DNA from: Pseudomonas hunanensis
Lineage (GTDB): Bacteria; Pseudomonadota; Gammaproteobacteria; Pseudomonadales; Pseudomonadaceae
Assembly: GCF_013393325.1 (NCBI RefSeq)
Contig: NZ_QJRC01000074.1
Coordinates: forward strand, 1-64,000
Direction: 5' to 3'
DNA length: 64,000 nt
Shown here in pieces: positions 45,727 to 53,895 of this stretch (the stretch's first letter is position 1; every line of letters begins with the position of its first letter). Under the pieces are notes generated by a model, which made no database searches, had not been told where the DNA came from, and saw only the letters and a list, made by a program, of their open reading frames with translations. The translations under genes and the position numbers were made by a program.

Positions 45727-45758
45727 GCCCGGCCCGCGTCACTGCGGGCCGGGCTTTT
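45727..45758 (+). terminator. Terminator between the Spy-like gene and the kinase gene
   Basis: GCCCGGCCCGC/GCGGGCCGGGC, an 11-bp perfect stem with a 6-base loop followed by TTTT. It lies within the operon, 19 bases before the kinase start, so most transcripts from the Spy-like promoter should end here. Confidence 0.87.
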
Positions 45759-45776
45759 CCCGTTTAGGAGGTGCAC

Positions 45777-47111
45777 TTGCGTTCACTGTTCTGGCGCATC
45801 CTGGCCAGCTTCTGGCTCGCCATCACCCTGGTCGCCGGGCTGTCGATCCTGCTGGGCCACATGCTCAACCAGGACGCCTGGATCCTTAGCCGCCATCCGG
45901 GCCTGAATACCCTGGCCAGCAAGTGGGCCAAGCATTACGAGCAGGAAGGCCTGGATTCGGCTCAGCACTTCCTGGAAAGGCGCAAAGATCGCTACAAGAT
46001 CGACGTGCAGGTGCTCGACGACAGTGGCGAGGCCGTGGTGCCCGGGACCTTCCCGCGCCGTGCGGCCGCCTTCGAGGCGCGTCAGCACAATGACCAGCGA
46101 CGCCTGCCATGGCGTCGGCTGACCGAGGAATACACCAGCCCCGAGACCGGCGATACCTACTTGCTGATCTACCGCATCCCTCACCCGGCGCTGGATGCCT
46201 GGCACCGCGAGAGCCTGATGTGGCCGCTCAGTGCACTGGGCATTGCCCTGGTCGTGCTGACCCTGTTCAGCCTGCTCGTAACCCTGTCCATCACCCGCCC
46301 GTTAAGCCGCCTGCGCAGCGCTGTACACGACCTGGGCCAGACCACCTACCAGCAGAACAGCCTGGCGCGTCTGGCTGCGCGGCGTGACGAGTTCGGTGTG
46401 CTGGCCAAGGACTTCAACAAGATGGGGGCGCGCCTGCAAAGCACCATCGGCAGCCAGCGCCAGCTGCTGCGCGACGTGTCTCACGAGCTACGCTCGCCCC
46501 TGGCCAGGCTGCGCATCGCCCTGGCCTTGGCCGAGCGCGCAGGGCCCGAGCAGCGGGAGACCCTGTGGCCGCGCCTGACCCGCGAATGCGACCGCCTGGA
46601 AGACCTGATCAGCGAAATTCTCGCCCTGGCCCGAGTGGATGCCGAACAGGCTCATGCCGAACCGGTCGACCTCAACGCCCTGCTCGGCAGCGTGCGCAAG
46701 GACGCCCTGCTCAGTGCGCCGGACCAGGATGTGCGCCTGGAGGCGCAACCGGGGTTGACCTTGCAGGGTTGGCCAACGCTGATCGAGCGGGCCGTGGACA
46801 ACCTGCTGCGCAATGCCCTGCGCTTCAACCCGGTAGGGCAGCCGGTCGAAGTCAGCGCCGTGCGTGAACAGGACCGTATTGTGATCAGCGTGCGTGACCA
46901 TGGCCCCGGGGCGGCAGCGGAGCACCTGGCACAACTGGGCGAACCGTTCTTCCGCGCACCGGGGCAGGACGCGCCGGGGCATGGGCTGGGGCTGGCGATT
47001 GCGCGCAAGGCGGCGGAGCGCCATGGCGGGAGCCTGGTGCTGGACAATCACCCACAGGAAGGATTTGTAGCTCGGCTGGAGTTGCCCCTGGCTGATGCGG
47101 CTGGCAGTTGA
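45777..47111 (+). CDS. Sensor histidine kinase, CpxA-like
   Basis: A 444-residue membrane kinase. A first membrane segment (about 7-28), a periplasmic domain of about 120 residues, a second segment (about 149-172), HAMP domain, and HisKA with phospho-acceptor His236 in LLRDVSHELRSPLARLRIAL. The ATPase domain has the N box (DNLLRNALRF), RDHGPG and HGLGLAI. The start is taken as TTG at 45777 because AGGAGG ends five bases before it; the in-frame GTG at 45771 overlaps that ribosome binding site. It partners the upstream response regulator. Weak start and upstream terminator suggest low expression. Confidence 0.88.
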   Translation: MRSLFWRILASFWLAITLVAGLSILLGHMLNQDAWILSRHPGLNTLASKWAKHYEQEGLDSAQHFLERRKDRYKIDVQVLDDSGEAVVPGTFPRRAAAFEARQHNDQRRLPWRRLTEEYTSPETGDTYLLIYRIPHPALDAWHRESLMWPLSALGIALVVLTLFSLLVTLSITRPLSRLRSAVHDLGQTTYQQNSLARLAARRDEFGVLAKDFNKMGARLQSTIGSQRQLLRDVSHELRSPLARLRIALALAERAGPEQRETLWPRLTRECDRLEDLISEILALARVDAEQAHAEPVDLNALLGSVRKDALLSAPDQDVRLEAQPGLTLQGWPTLIERAVDNLLRNALRFNPVGQPVEVSAVREQDRIVISVRDHGPGAAAEHLAQLGEPFFRAPGQDAPGHGLGLAIARKAAERHGGSLVLDNHPQEGFVARLELPLADAAGS

Positions 47112-47131
47112 TGTGATGTAAAGGCCACTGA

Positions 47132-47159
47132 CCTCTTCGCGGGTAAACCCGCGAAGAGG
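47132..47159. repeat. REP-type single palindrome
   Basis: CCTCTTCGCGGGT-AA-ACCCGCGAAGAGG, a perfect 13-bp inverted repeat between the kinase and nitroreductase genes, which converge. It is the core of the same REP family as at 40189-40282 but present as a single self-paired unit. It may also end transcription from both sides, although no T run is present. Confidence 0.8.
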
Positions 47160-47196
47160 CCGGAAGCCTCAATAAATCAATCTGCCTGAAGGCGGT

Positions 47197-47754
47197 TTAT
47201 TCGCCCCAGGCACTGACAAAATCAGCAGTTTCCAGCACCGGCGCAGTGCGTGGCTCGGTCAACGGCGTACCGACATACAGGTAACCGATCAACTCCTCGT
47301 TCTCGGCCAACCCCAGCCCCTTGTGCACATGGGCATCAAAAGCCATGTCCCCGGTGCGCCACACCGCCCCGACGCCTTGCGCATGCGCGGCGATCAGAAT
47401 GCCGTGCGCCGCACAGCCCGCAGCCAGGCGCTGCTCGGACTTGGGCACCTTGAAGTGGTCCTGCAACTTGGCGATGACCACGATCAGCAACGGTGCCCGC
47501 AGGGGCATGGCACGAGCCTTGTCCAGTGCCGCCTGGCTGGCATCACCTTTGTGCTGCACGGCTTCGGCGAACAACTCGCCGAGTTTCTCGCGGCCCTGGC
47601 CTTCGATGGTAAGGAAACGCCATGGCCGCAGCTGGCCATGGTCCGGGGCACGCAGGGCGGCCTGGAACAGCGCCTCGCGTTGAGCGGCATTGGGCGCCGG
47701 GTCGGTCAGGCGTGGCACGGAAACACGGTTGAGCAATGCGTCGAGAGCCTCCAT
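47197..47754 (-). CDS. Nitroreductase family protein, YdjA-like
   Basis: A 185-residue FMN-dependent flavoprotein of the short nitroreductase type. The N-terminal RRVSVPRL-type motif (NRVSVPRLTDPAPN) and the FMN-binding APDHGQLRPWRFLTIEG are characteristic of YdjA. The C-terminal part contains GVGAVWRTGDMA. It reduces nitro compounds or quinone-like substrates; the physiological substrate is unknown. It is divergent from trkH across about 100 bases and convergent with the kinase gene. Confidence 0.88.
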   Translation of the reverse strand: MEALDALLNRVSVPRLTDPAPNAAQREALFQAALRAPDHGQLRPWRFLTIEGQGREKLGELFAEAVQHKGDASQAALDKARAMPLRAPLLIVVIAKLQDHFKVPKSEQRLAAGCAAHGILIAAHAQGVGAVWRTGDMAFDAHVHKGLGLAENEELIGYLYVGTPLTEPRTAPVLETADFVSAWGE

Positions 47755-47856
47755 CGGCTACCCTCCTGGCAGTTGAATGTGCGGCCATTCTAGCGTTTAC
47801 ATCACCAGACCCATAGGTAGAATGGCGCCCTTCCGTTTCGAGTCAGAGCAGATCAC

Positions 47857-49311
47857 ATGGCGTTGCCGACCTTAAGGATCATTGGTTTCATCATCGGCAT
47901 CTTCCTGATTACCCTGGCCGTGGGCATGGCCGTGCCCATGGCTACCCTGGTGATCTTCGAGCGTACCGGTGACATGCCGTCGTTCCTCTGGTCGAGCCTG
48001 ATCACCTTCATCGCAGGCCTTGCCCTGGTAATACCGGGGCGCCCGGAGCATGTACACCTGCGCCCGCGCGACATGTACCTGCTGACGGTCAGCAGTTGGC
48101 TGGTGGTGTGCGTGTTCGCCGCGCTGCCGTTCCTGCTGACTCAGCACATCAGTTACACCGACGCCTTCTTCGAAAGCATGTCAGGCATTACCGCCACAGG
48201 CGCCACCGTGCTCAGCGGGCTCGATAGCATGTCACCGGGTATCCTGATGTGGCGCTCGATGCTGCACTGGCTCGGCGGTATCGGCTTCATCGCCATGGCG
48301 GTGGCAATCCTGCCACTGCTGCGTATCGGTGGCATGCGCCTGTTCCAGACCGAATCGTCCGACCGCTCGGAAAAGGTCATGCCGCGCTCGCACATGGTCG
48401 CCAAATCGATCGTGGGGGTTTACGTCGGTTTCTCCATCCTGGGTTCGCTGGCCTTCTGGTGGGCGGGCATGAGCCCGTTCGATGCGATCAACCATGCCAT
48501 GTCGGCGATCTCCACCGGCGGTTTCTCCACCTCCGACCAATCCTTGGCGAAATGGGATATCCCCGCCGTGCACTGGGTTGCGGTGGTGGTGATGATCATG
48601 GGCAGCCTGCCGTTCACCCTTTACGTGGCTACCCTGCGCGGCAACCGCAAGGCGCTGATCCGCGACCAGCAGGTGCAAGGGTTGCTGGGCATGTTGGTGG
48701 TCACCTGGCTGGTGTTGGGCACCTGGTATTGGTACAGCACCAACCTGCACTGGCTCGACGCCCTGCGCCACGTGGCACTGAACGTGACCTCGGTGGTCAC
48801 CACCACCGGTTTCGCCCTGGGTGACTACAGCCTGTGGGGCAATTTTTCGCTGATGCTGTTCTTCTACCTGGGCTTCGTTGGCGGCTGCTCCGGCTCGACC
48901 GCGGGCGGCATCAAGATTTTCCGCTTCCAGGTGGCCTATATCCTGCTCAAGGCCAGCCTCAACCAGCTGATTCACCCGCGTGCGGTGATCAAGCAGAAAT
49001 ACAACGGCCATCGCCTCGACGAAGACATCGTGCGTTCGATCCTGACGTTCTCGTTCTTCTTCGCCATCACCATCTGCGTCATGGCCTTGCTGCTGTCGTT
49101 GCTGGGCGTGGACTGGATGACTGCACTGACCGGCGCCGCTGGCACGGTTTCGGGTGTGGGGCCGGGCCTGGGTGAAGTGATCGGCCCTTCAGGTAACTAC
49201 GCCACGCTGCCTGACGCGGCCAAGTGGATCTTGGCGGCCGGCATGCTGCTTGGCCGCCTGGAAATCATCACGGTGCTAGTGTTGTGCATGCCGGCGTTCT
49301 GGCGTCATTGA
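47857..49311 (+). CDS. trkH: Trk/Ktr-type potassium uptake protein TrkH
   Basis: A 484-residue potassium transporter with the repeated membrane-pore-membrane fold. Four selectivity-filter loops are visible as the sequences MSGITATGATVLSG, STGGFSTSD, TTTGFALGDY and AGTVSGVGPGLGEVIGP. It imports potassium together with TrkA, which is encoded elsewhere. The final 44 bases overlap the end of a convergent araC-type gene. Length is normal for the family. Confidence 0.93.
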   Translation: MALPTLRIIGFIIGIFLITLAVGMAVPMATLVIFERTGDMPSFLWSSLITFIAGLALVIPGRPEHVHLRPRDMYLLTVSSWLVVCVFAALPFLLTQHISYTDAFFESMSGITATGATVLSGLDSMSPGILMWRSMLHWLGGIGFIAMAVAILPLLRIGGMRLFQTESSDRSEKVMPRSHMVAKSIVGVYVGFSILGSLAFWWAGMSPFDAINHAMSAISTGGFSTSDQSLAKWDIPAVHWVAVVVMIMGSLPFTLYVATLRGNRKALIRDQQVQGLLGMLVVTWLVLGTWYWYSTNLHWLDALRHVALNVTSVVTTTGFALGDYSLWGNFSLMLFFYLGFVGGCSGSTAGGIKIFRFQVAYILLKASLNQLIHPRAVIKQKYNGHRLDEDIVRSILTFSFFFAITICVMALLLSLLGVDWMTALTGAAGTVSGVGPGLGEVIGPSGNYATLPDAAKWILAAGMLLGRLEIITVLVLCMPAFWRH

Positions 49312-50329
49312 CCACTTCGGCTTCGGTGCCCAGGCGGGCGCGGTACTCGCTGGGTGTGGCGTCGAACCAGCGGCGGAACGCCCGATAGAAGTTGCTGGGG
49401 TCGGCGAAGCCGAGCAGGTAGGCGGCCTCAAGCAAAGTCATGCCCGGCTGCGCCAGGTACTGTTCGGCCAGCTCGCGGCGGGTATCGTCAAGCAGGGTCT
49501 GGAAGCTGGTGCCCTCCTCCTGCAGCCGCCGCTGCAAGGTCCGCTGCGACAGGTGCAGGGCCTGGGCCAGGGTTTCACGCTTCGGTTCACCCTGCGGCAG
49601 AATGCGGCACAACACCTGGCGCACCCGGTGGGTTACCCGGCTTTCGGAGAAACGTGCCAGGTACTCCCCGGCAAACCGGTCGTGCAGCACCGCCATGGCC
49701 TCGTTGGCGGTAGGCAGCGGGGCTTCCATGTCGGCCCGCTCGAACACCAGGGCATCGTGTGGCGCGCCGAAAACCAGCGGCGAATGGAACGCCACCTTGT
49801 ACGGCTCGACGTTCTTTGGCTGCGGCCCTTGCACCAATACCCGCCGCGGCTGCACCGGCCGGCCACTGAGCCATTTGCACAGCGCCAATGCGCAGGCCAG
49901 CGACGCTTCGGCACTGTGCCGGGTCGGCGGCAGGTGGTCACCGTGGACGGTCAGGATCAGCGAGTAGCCCTCGGCGCCAAGGACAAAACTGAGGTCGGAG
50001 CTTTCGGCGATGATGCGCTGGTAGCGCACCAGGCGTTCGAAGCCCTCGGCCAAGGTGCGGCTGGACATCAACGCATAGCCCACCACATGGAACGACGCCG
50101 GGCGCACCACCCGCGCCATGTTCAGACCGATGGCCTCGTTGCCTGACAGTTCCACTGCCAGCTGCCATAGCCGGGTCATGGAGTCTTGCGGAAAACGTGC
50201 ATCCGGGTCGTCGAGTGCGGCAAAGTCCAGCCCTAGCTGCTTGAACATGGCCCGGCAATCCAGCCCCTCCAGTTCAAGTGCCTTCACAATCCCTGATGCC
50301 CAACTGGCTGACGTGGTTCTTTCGCTCAT
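49268..50329 (-). CDS. AraC family transcriptional regulator
   Basis: A 353-residue protein with an N-terminal arabinose-binding-like domain of the type found in OruR and similar Pseudomonas regulators (PF12625-like, about 20-210) and a C-terminal AraC domain (about 235-335; LHLSQRTLQRRLQEEGTSFQ and AAYLLGFADPSNFYRAFRRW). The regulated genes are unknown. Its 3' end overlaps trkH by 44 bases in convergent orientation. The DUF962 gene is divergent across 153 bases and could be a target. Confidence 0.87.
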   Translation of the reverse strand: MSERTTSASWASGIVKALELEGLDCRAMFKQLGLDFAALDDPDARFPQDSMTRLWQLAVELSGNEAIGLNMARVVRPASFHVVGYALMSSRTLAEGFERLVRYQRIIAESSDLSFVLGAEGYSLILTVHGDHLPPTRHSAEASLACALALCKWLSGRPVQPRRVLVQGPQPKNVEPYKVAFHSPLVFGAPHDALVFERADMEAPLPTANEAMAVLHDRFAGEYLARFSESRVTHRVRQVLCRILPQGEPKRETLAQALHLSQRTLQRRLQEEGTSFQTLLDDTRRELAEQYLAQPGMTLLEAAYLLGFADPSNFYRAFRRWFDATPSEYRARLGTEAEVVNDARTPACTTLAP

Positions 50330-50482
50330 GACAGGCTTCTTTTACCGACCGCTCCTGCGGTGAACCCCAAGGATACTCATTTGGCGCCTATTGTCACTGG
50401 TAGGCCCCGTCAGTCACTCTAGACTCGAATCAGGCTCCACGCCGTGCATCTTGTCCAGAAGTATTAATCCCGGAGCACCGCC

Positions 50483-50794
50483 ATGAACAGCAAAGCGCAG
50501 TTTCGCAGTTTTGCCGAGTTCTATCCTTACTACCTGGGGGAGCACAGCAACCCCACCTGCCGCCGCCTGCACTTCGTCGGCACCAGCCTGGTGATCGCGC
50601 TGCTGGCCTACACCATTGGCAGTGGCAAATGGTTGCTGCTGCTGGCCGTGCCGGTGTTCGGCTATGGCTTTGCCTGGGTCGGGCACTTTTTTTTCGAAAA
50701 GAACCGGCCAGCGACCTTTACCTATCCGCTGTACAGCCTGGCCGGTGATTTCGTGATGTTCCGGGATATCCTGCTGGGCAAGATCCGGCTGTAG
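50483..50794 (+). CDS. Mpo1-like protein (DUF962)
   Basis: A 103-residue membrane protein with two to three hydrophobic segments. It carries the family motifs HSNPTCRRLHFVGTSL and GHFFFEKNRPATFTYPLYSL, whose His residues bind iron in yeast Mpo1, a dioxygenase that oxidises 2-hydroxy fatty acids. Whether the bacterial protein has this activity is unknown. CCGGAGCACCGCC before the ATG holds the ribosome binding site. It is followed by a GC hairpin. Confidence 0.86.
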   Translation: MNSKAQFRSFAEFYPYYLGEHSNPTCRRLHFVGTSLVIALLAYTIGSGKWLLLLAVPVFGYGFAWVGHFFFEKNRPATFTYPLYSLAGDFVMFRDILLGKIRL

Positions 50795-50795
50795 G

Positions 50796-50832
50796 CGCGG
50801 CCTTGTGCCGCGAAAGGGCTGCAAAGCAGCCC
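50796..50832 (+). terminator. REP-like fragment with hairpin after the DUF962 gene
   Basis: CGGCCTTGTGCCGCGAAAGG followed by GGGCTGC-AAA-GCAGCCC (50816-50832). It matches the right half of the REP pair near 28071-28117, in degenerate form, and separates two convergent genes. No T run follows, so its terminator role is not certain. Confidence 0.55.
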
Positions 50833-50847
50833 CATGGCCCTCACGCC

Positions 50848-51660
50848 CTACACCGGCTCGCGCACCACCGCAGCCGCCTGCGCCTCGCGCGCCTGAGCCT
50901 CAGCCAGCCGGTACAGTTCGATACTGCCATCCCAATGTTCGATCAGCGCCGTGCATGACTCCACCCAATCCCCGCAATTGAGGTAGTCCACCTCCCCCAC
51001 CTTGCGGATCTCGGCATGGTGGATGTGCCCACACACCACCCCATGAAACCCGCGCCGTGTGCACTCGTGGGCAATGGCATCCTCGAAGTCGCTGATGAAA
51101 TTCACCGCACCTTTCACCTTGTGCTTGAGGTACGCCGACAGCGACCAGTACCCATAGCCGTACCGCGCCCGCCAGTGGTTGAGCCAACGGTTGAGCACCA
51201 GGGTGAACTCGTAGGCACGGTCGCCCAGAAACGCCAACCAGCGGTGGTAACGGGTAATCACGTCGAACTGGTCGCCATGGATCACCAGCAGTCGACGGCC
51301 ATCGGCGGTCAAGTGTTCGGCCTCGTCCACCAGCTGAATGTTGCCCAGAATCAGCTTTGAATAGCGGCGCAGGAACTCGTCATGGTTGCCCGTGACGTAG
51401 ATCACCTCGGTGCCGCGCTTGCTCATGGTCAGCAGCCGGCGGATCACGTTGGTGTGGGCCTGCGGCCAGTAGATCCCACCACGCAGCTTCCAGCCATCGA
51501 TGATATCGCCCACCAGATAGACGCGGTCGGCCTGGTAGCCCTTGAGGAACCGCGACAGGTGTCCGGCCTGGCAGTCGCGGGTGCCCAGGTGCACGTCGGA
51601 GATCCACAGGGTACGCACGCGTTGCTTGCGCGAGGGACGAGACAGTTCGGCATGGGTCAT
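50848..51660 (-). CDS. UDP-2,3-diacylglucosamine diphosphatase-like metallophosphoesterase
   Basis: A 270-residue calcineurin-like phosphoesterase. The five metal motifs are complete: DVHLGTRD, GDIIDGW, GNHDEFLRR, VIHGDQFD and GHIHHAEI. The set and spacing resemble the LpxH2-like group, which cleaves or resembles enzymes that cleave UDP-2,3-diacylglucosamine to lipid X in lipid A synthesis. Pseudomonads usually carry a canonical LpxH elsewhere, so this may be a paralogue with another substrate. The start MTHAELSRPSRKQRV at 51660 is chosen over an upstream extension that overlaps the divergent araC-type gene. Confidence 0.8.
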   Translation of the reverse strand: MTHAELSRPSRKQRVRTLWISDVHLGTRDCQAGHLSRFLKGYQADRVYLVGDIIDGWKLRGGIYWPQAHTNVIRRLLTMSKRGTEVIYVTGNHDEFLRRYSKLILGNIQLVDEAEHLTADGRRLLVIHGDQFDVITRYHRWLAFLGDRAYEFTLVLNRWLNHWRARYGYGYWSLSAYLKHKVKGAVNFISDFEDAIAHECTRRGFHGVVCGHIHHAEIRKVGEVDYLNCGDWVESCTALIEHWDGSIELYRLAEAQAREAQAAAVVREPV

Positions 51661-51787
51661 GGGCAGGCTCCGGCGCAGTTTGCTGGAGACTGGCAGGCAG
51701 GCATGACAGCGCCATGGCAAAACGGTGACGAGTGATGGCGTGCGGGGTTTGAGGCACAATGAGCGCCTGCCCTGCGAGGAAGCCCCC

Positions 51788-52555
51788 ATGACCGCCGGCC
51801 CGATCCTCTCGCTGCGCCATTACCGCGACAGCCTGATCGCCCACAGCCACGAACACCCGCAACTGGTGTTCGGCCTGCGCGGCCGCCTGGAGTTCGAGGT
51901 CCAGGGGCAAGGCGCCGGGATCGACCGGCAGGGGCTGATCGTGGTACCGGCGGGCGCGCATCACACCTGCGCCAGCGATGGCGGCAGCCACTGCCTGGTG
52001 TTGGATGTGCCTGGGGAGCGCTGGCTGCACGAGCAACTGGGCGAGCATGCCGATGCCAGCCGCCGCCTGCTCGACCGCCCTGCCGCGCTGGGCCTGGACG
52101 ACCGTCAGCAGCAGTTGGTGGACTGGCTGGCGGCCAGCCCCATGGACGACCCGTTGATCGCCCGGCAAGGCGCAGCGCTGTTACTGGCCAGCCTGAATCC
52201 AACGGCGGCTGCCAACGTTCGGGCCAGCCAGCGCTTACCTTATGCCGCGTTCGATACCCATATCGAGCAACAGGCTGCCTACCCGTTGCAGGTCGCCGAC
52301 CTGGCGCGCATTGCCGGGCTGTCCAGTGCCCGGCTGCATGCGCGCTTTACCGCCGAGTGCGGGATGACACCGATGGACTACATTCGCCAGCGACGCTTGC
52401 TCAAGGCACGGCGGCTGGTGGTGCAGACTTCGTTACCCATGGGTGAGATTGCAGCGCAGGTGGGGTATAGCTCACAGAGTGCGTTTTCGGCAGCGATGTT
52501 GCGGGCGTTCGGTTGTACGCCTTTGGCGTTGCGGCGAGAGCCCGGCGACAATTGA
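51788..52555 (+). CDS. AraC family regulator with N-terminal cupin domain
   Basis: A 255-residue regulator. The first 90 residues form a cupin-like sensor (HSHEHPQLVFGLRGRLEFEV and GLIVVPAGAHHTC), and the C-terminal 100 an AraC DNA-binding domain (LQVADLARIAGLSSARLHAR and MGEIAAQVGYSSQSAFSAAM). GAGGAAGCCCCC precedes the ATG at 51788. The EamA transporter gene lies 100 bases downstream on the same strand and is the most likely target. The inducer is unknown. Confidence 0.87.
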   Translation: MTAGPILSLRHYRDSLIAHSHEHPQLVFGLRGRLEFEVQGQGAGIDRQGLIVVPAGAHHTCASDGGSHCLVLDVPGERWLHEQLGEHADASRRLLDRPAALGLDDRQQQLVDWLAASPMDDPLIARQGAALLLASLNPTAAANVRASQRLPYAAFDTHIEQQAAYPLQVADLARIAGLSSARLHARFTAECGMTPMDYIRQRRLLKARRLVVQTSLPMGEIAAQVGYSSQSAFSAAMLRAFGCTPLALRREPGDN

Positions 52556-52655
52556 CAGCAGTCTTGCGACAGAAATCGTTGGCCTGTGGTTTTACACTTT
52601 GCCTGTGCTGCGAAGAGGCCGGCACAGCCAATAGAGATCTTGAGCAAGGACTACC

Positions 52656-53546
52656 ATGAACCACCGCACAGCCCTAGGCGCCCTGCACATTGGCGCGCTG
52701 TTTTTCGGCCTTACCGGCGTCTTCGGCAAGCTGGCCGCCAGCGCCAGCCCGGCAATCATCGTCTTTGGCCGCGCCGCCTTCGCCGTGCTCGCCCTGGCTC
52801 TGTTCGCCAGCCTGGCCGGCCCGGGCTGGCAACGCCTCAGCGGCCAGGACGCACGCCGCCTGCTGCTCGGCGGTGTGCTGTTGGCCGGCCACTGGGTCAG
52901 CTTCTTCATCGCCGTCAAAGTCGGCGGCGTGGCCATCGCCACCCTCGGTTTCGCCAGTTTCCCGGCCTTCACCGTGATCCTCGAAGGCCTGCTGTTCCGC
53001 GAGCGTATCCGCCGCAACGAAACCGTATTGGTCGTGCTGGTCAGCCTCGGCCTGGTATTGGTCACGCCGGCATTCGACCTGGCCAGCGAAGCCACTGGCG
53101 GCCTGCTCTGGGCACTGCTCTCGGGCCTGCTGTTCTCGCTGCTGTCACTCACCAACCGGGCCGGCTCCGGCCGTTTGCCTGCAGTACAGGCAGCGCTGTG
53201 GCAGAACCTGGTAGTGGGCCTGTGCCTGCTGCCGTTCGCGGCCCCTGGCCTGGGCGGCGTAGCCCCCGTGGACTGGCTGTGGATCGCCCTGCTCGGCGTC
53301 TTCTGCACCGGCGTTGCGCACAGCCTGTTCGTCGCCAGCCTGGCAGTGATCAAGGCGCGCACGGCCGCCGTGGTGTTCGGCATGGAGCCGGTCTACGGGA
53401 TTGCCGTGGCGTGGGCGGTGTTCGCCGAAACCCCCACCGTGCGCATGCTGCTGGGCGGCGCACTGATCATCTTCGCCATCGTGCTGTCCAGCCGCCTGGC
53501 TGCCGAGCAACCGCCCAGGCAGCGGACACTGCCCGAGGGGGCTTGA
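52656..53546 (+). CDS. EamA/DMT family transporter
   Basis: A 296-residue membrane protein with ten hydrophobic segments in two EamA halves. LHIGALFFGLTGVFGKLAAS opens the first half and LLWALLSGLLFSLLSLTNRA the second. Members export metabolites or amino acids; the substrate here cannot be told. It sits behind an AraC regulator. Its stop codon directly abuts that of the convergent SelT/W/H gene (TGATCA at 53544-53549), leaving no room for a terminator. Confidence 0.87.
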   Translation: MNHRTALGALHIGALFFGLTGVFGKLAASASPAIIVFGRAAFAVLALALFASLAGPGWQRLSGQDARRLLLGGVLLAGHWVSFFIAVKVGGVAIATLGFASFPAFTVILEGLLFRERIRRNETVLVVLVSLGLVLVTPAFDLASEATGGLLWALLSGLLFSLLSLTNRAGSGRLPAVQAALWQNLVVGLCLLPFAAPGLGGVAPVDWLWIALLGVFCTGVAHSLFVASLAVIKARTAAVVFGMEPVYGIAVAWAVFAETPTVRMLLGGALIIFAIVLSSRLAAEQPPRQRTLPEGA

Positions 53547-53828
53547 TCAGCGGTCGTTGTGGCCAAGGTCACGCTGTGGGTCGATCTGGTCGCGCACCCG
53601 CTGCTTCAATACCTTGGCCTCGGGGAAACCACCGTCGGCCTTGCGCTCCCAGATCTGCACGCCATTGCAGGTGATGCGGAAGATGCCGCCGGTGCCCGGC
53701 TCCAGCGCTACCCGGCCCAGGTCGTCGGCAAAGGTGCTGAGCAGTTCCTGGGCCAGCCAGGCAGCACGCAGCAGCCACTGGCACTGGGTGCAATAGGTGA
53801 TGACGATTTCCGGCTTGCTGTCGGCCAT
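53547..53828 (-). CDS. SelT/SelW/SelH family thioredoxin-like protein
   Basis: A 93-residue protein with a thioredoxin-like fold. The redox motif is CTQC (Cys13 and Cys16) in ITYCTQCQWLLRAAWLAQEL. Eukaryotic relatives have selenocysteine at the second position; here it is an ordinary Cys. The GTGGIFRITCNGVQIWERKADGGFPE region is typical. A redox role is likely, but its partner is unknown. Starts just 67 bases before the divergent plpD gene. Confidence 0.9.
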   Translation of the reverse strand: MADSKPEIVITYCTQCQWLLRAAWLAQELLSTFADDLGRVALEPGTGGIFRITCNGVQIWERKADGGFPEAKVLKQRVRDQIDPQRDLGHNDR

Positions 53829-53895
53829 GGTGAAACATCTCCAGGTAAGGGGCCGCTTATACTAGCGGTCTTTAGCCCACGGTTTGAGACTCACG

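Noticed and set aside
53547..53828. SelT/W/H gene as a selenoprotein
   Set aside because: The redox motif is CTQC with normal Cys codons; there is no in-frame TGA or SECIS-like structure.
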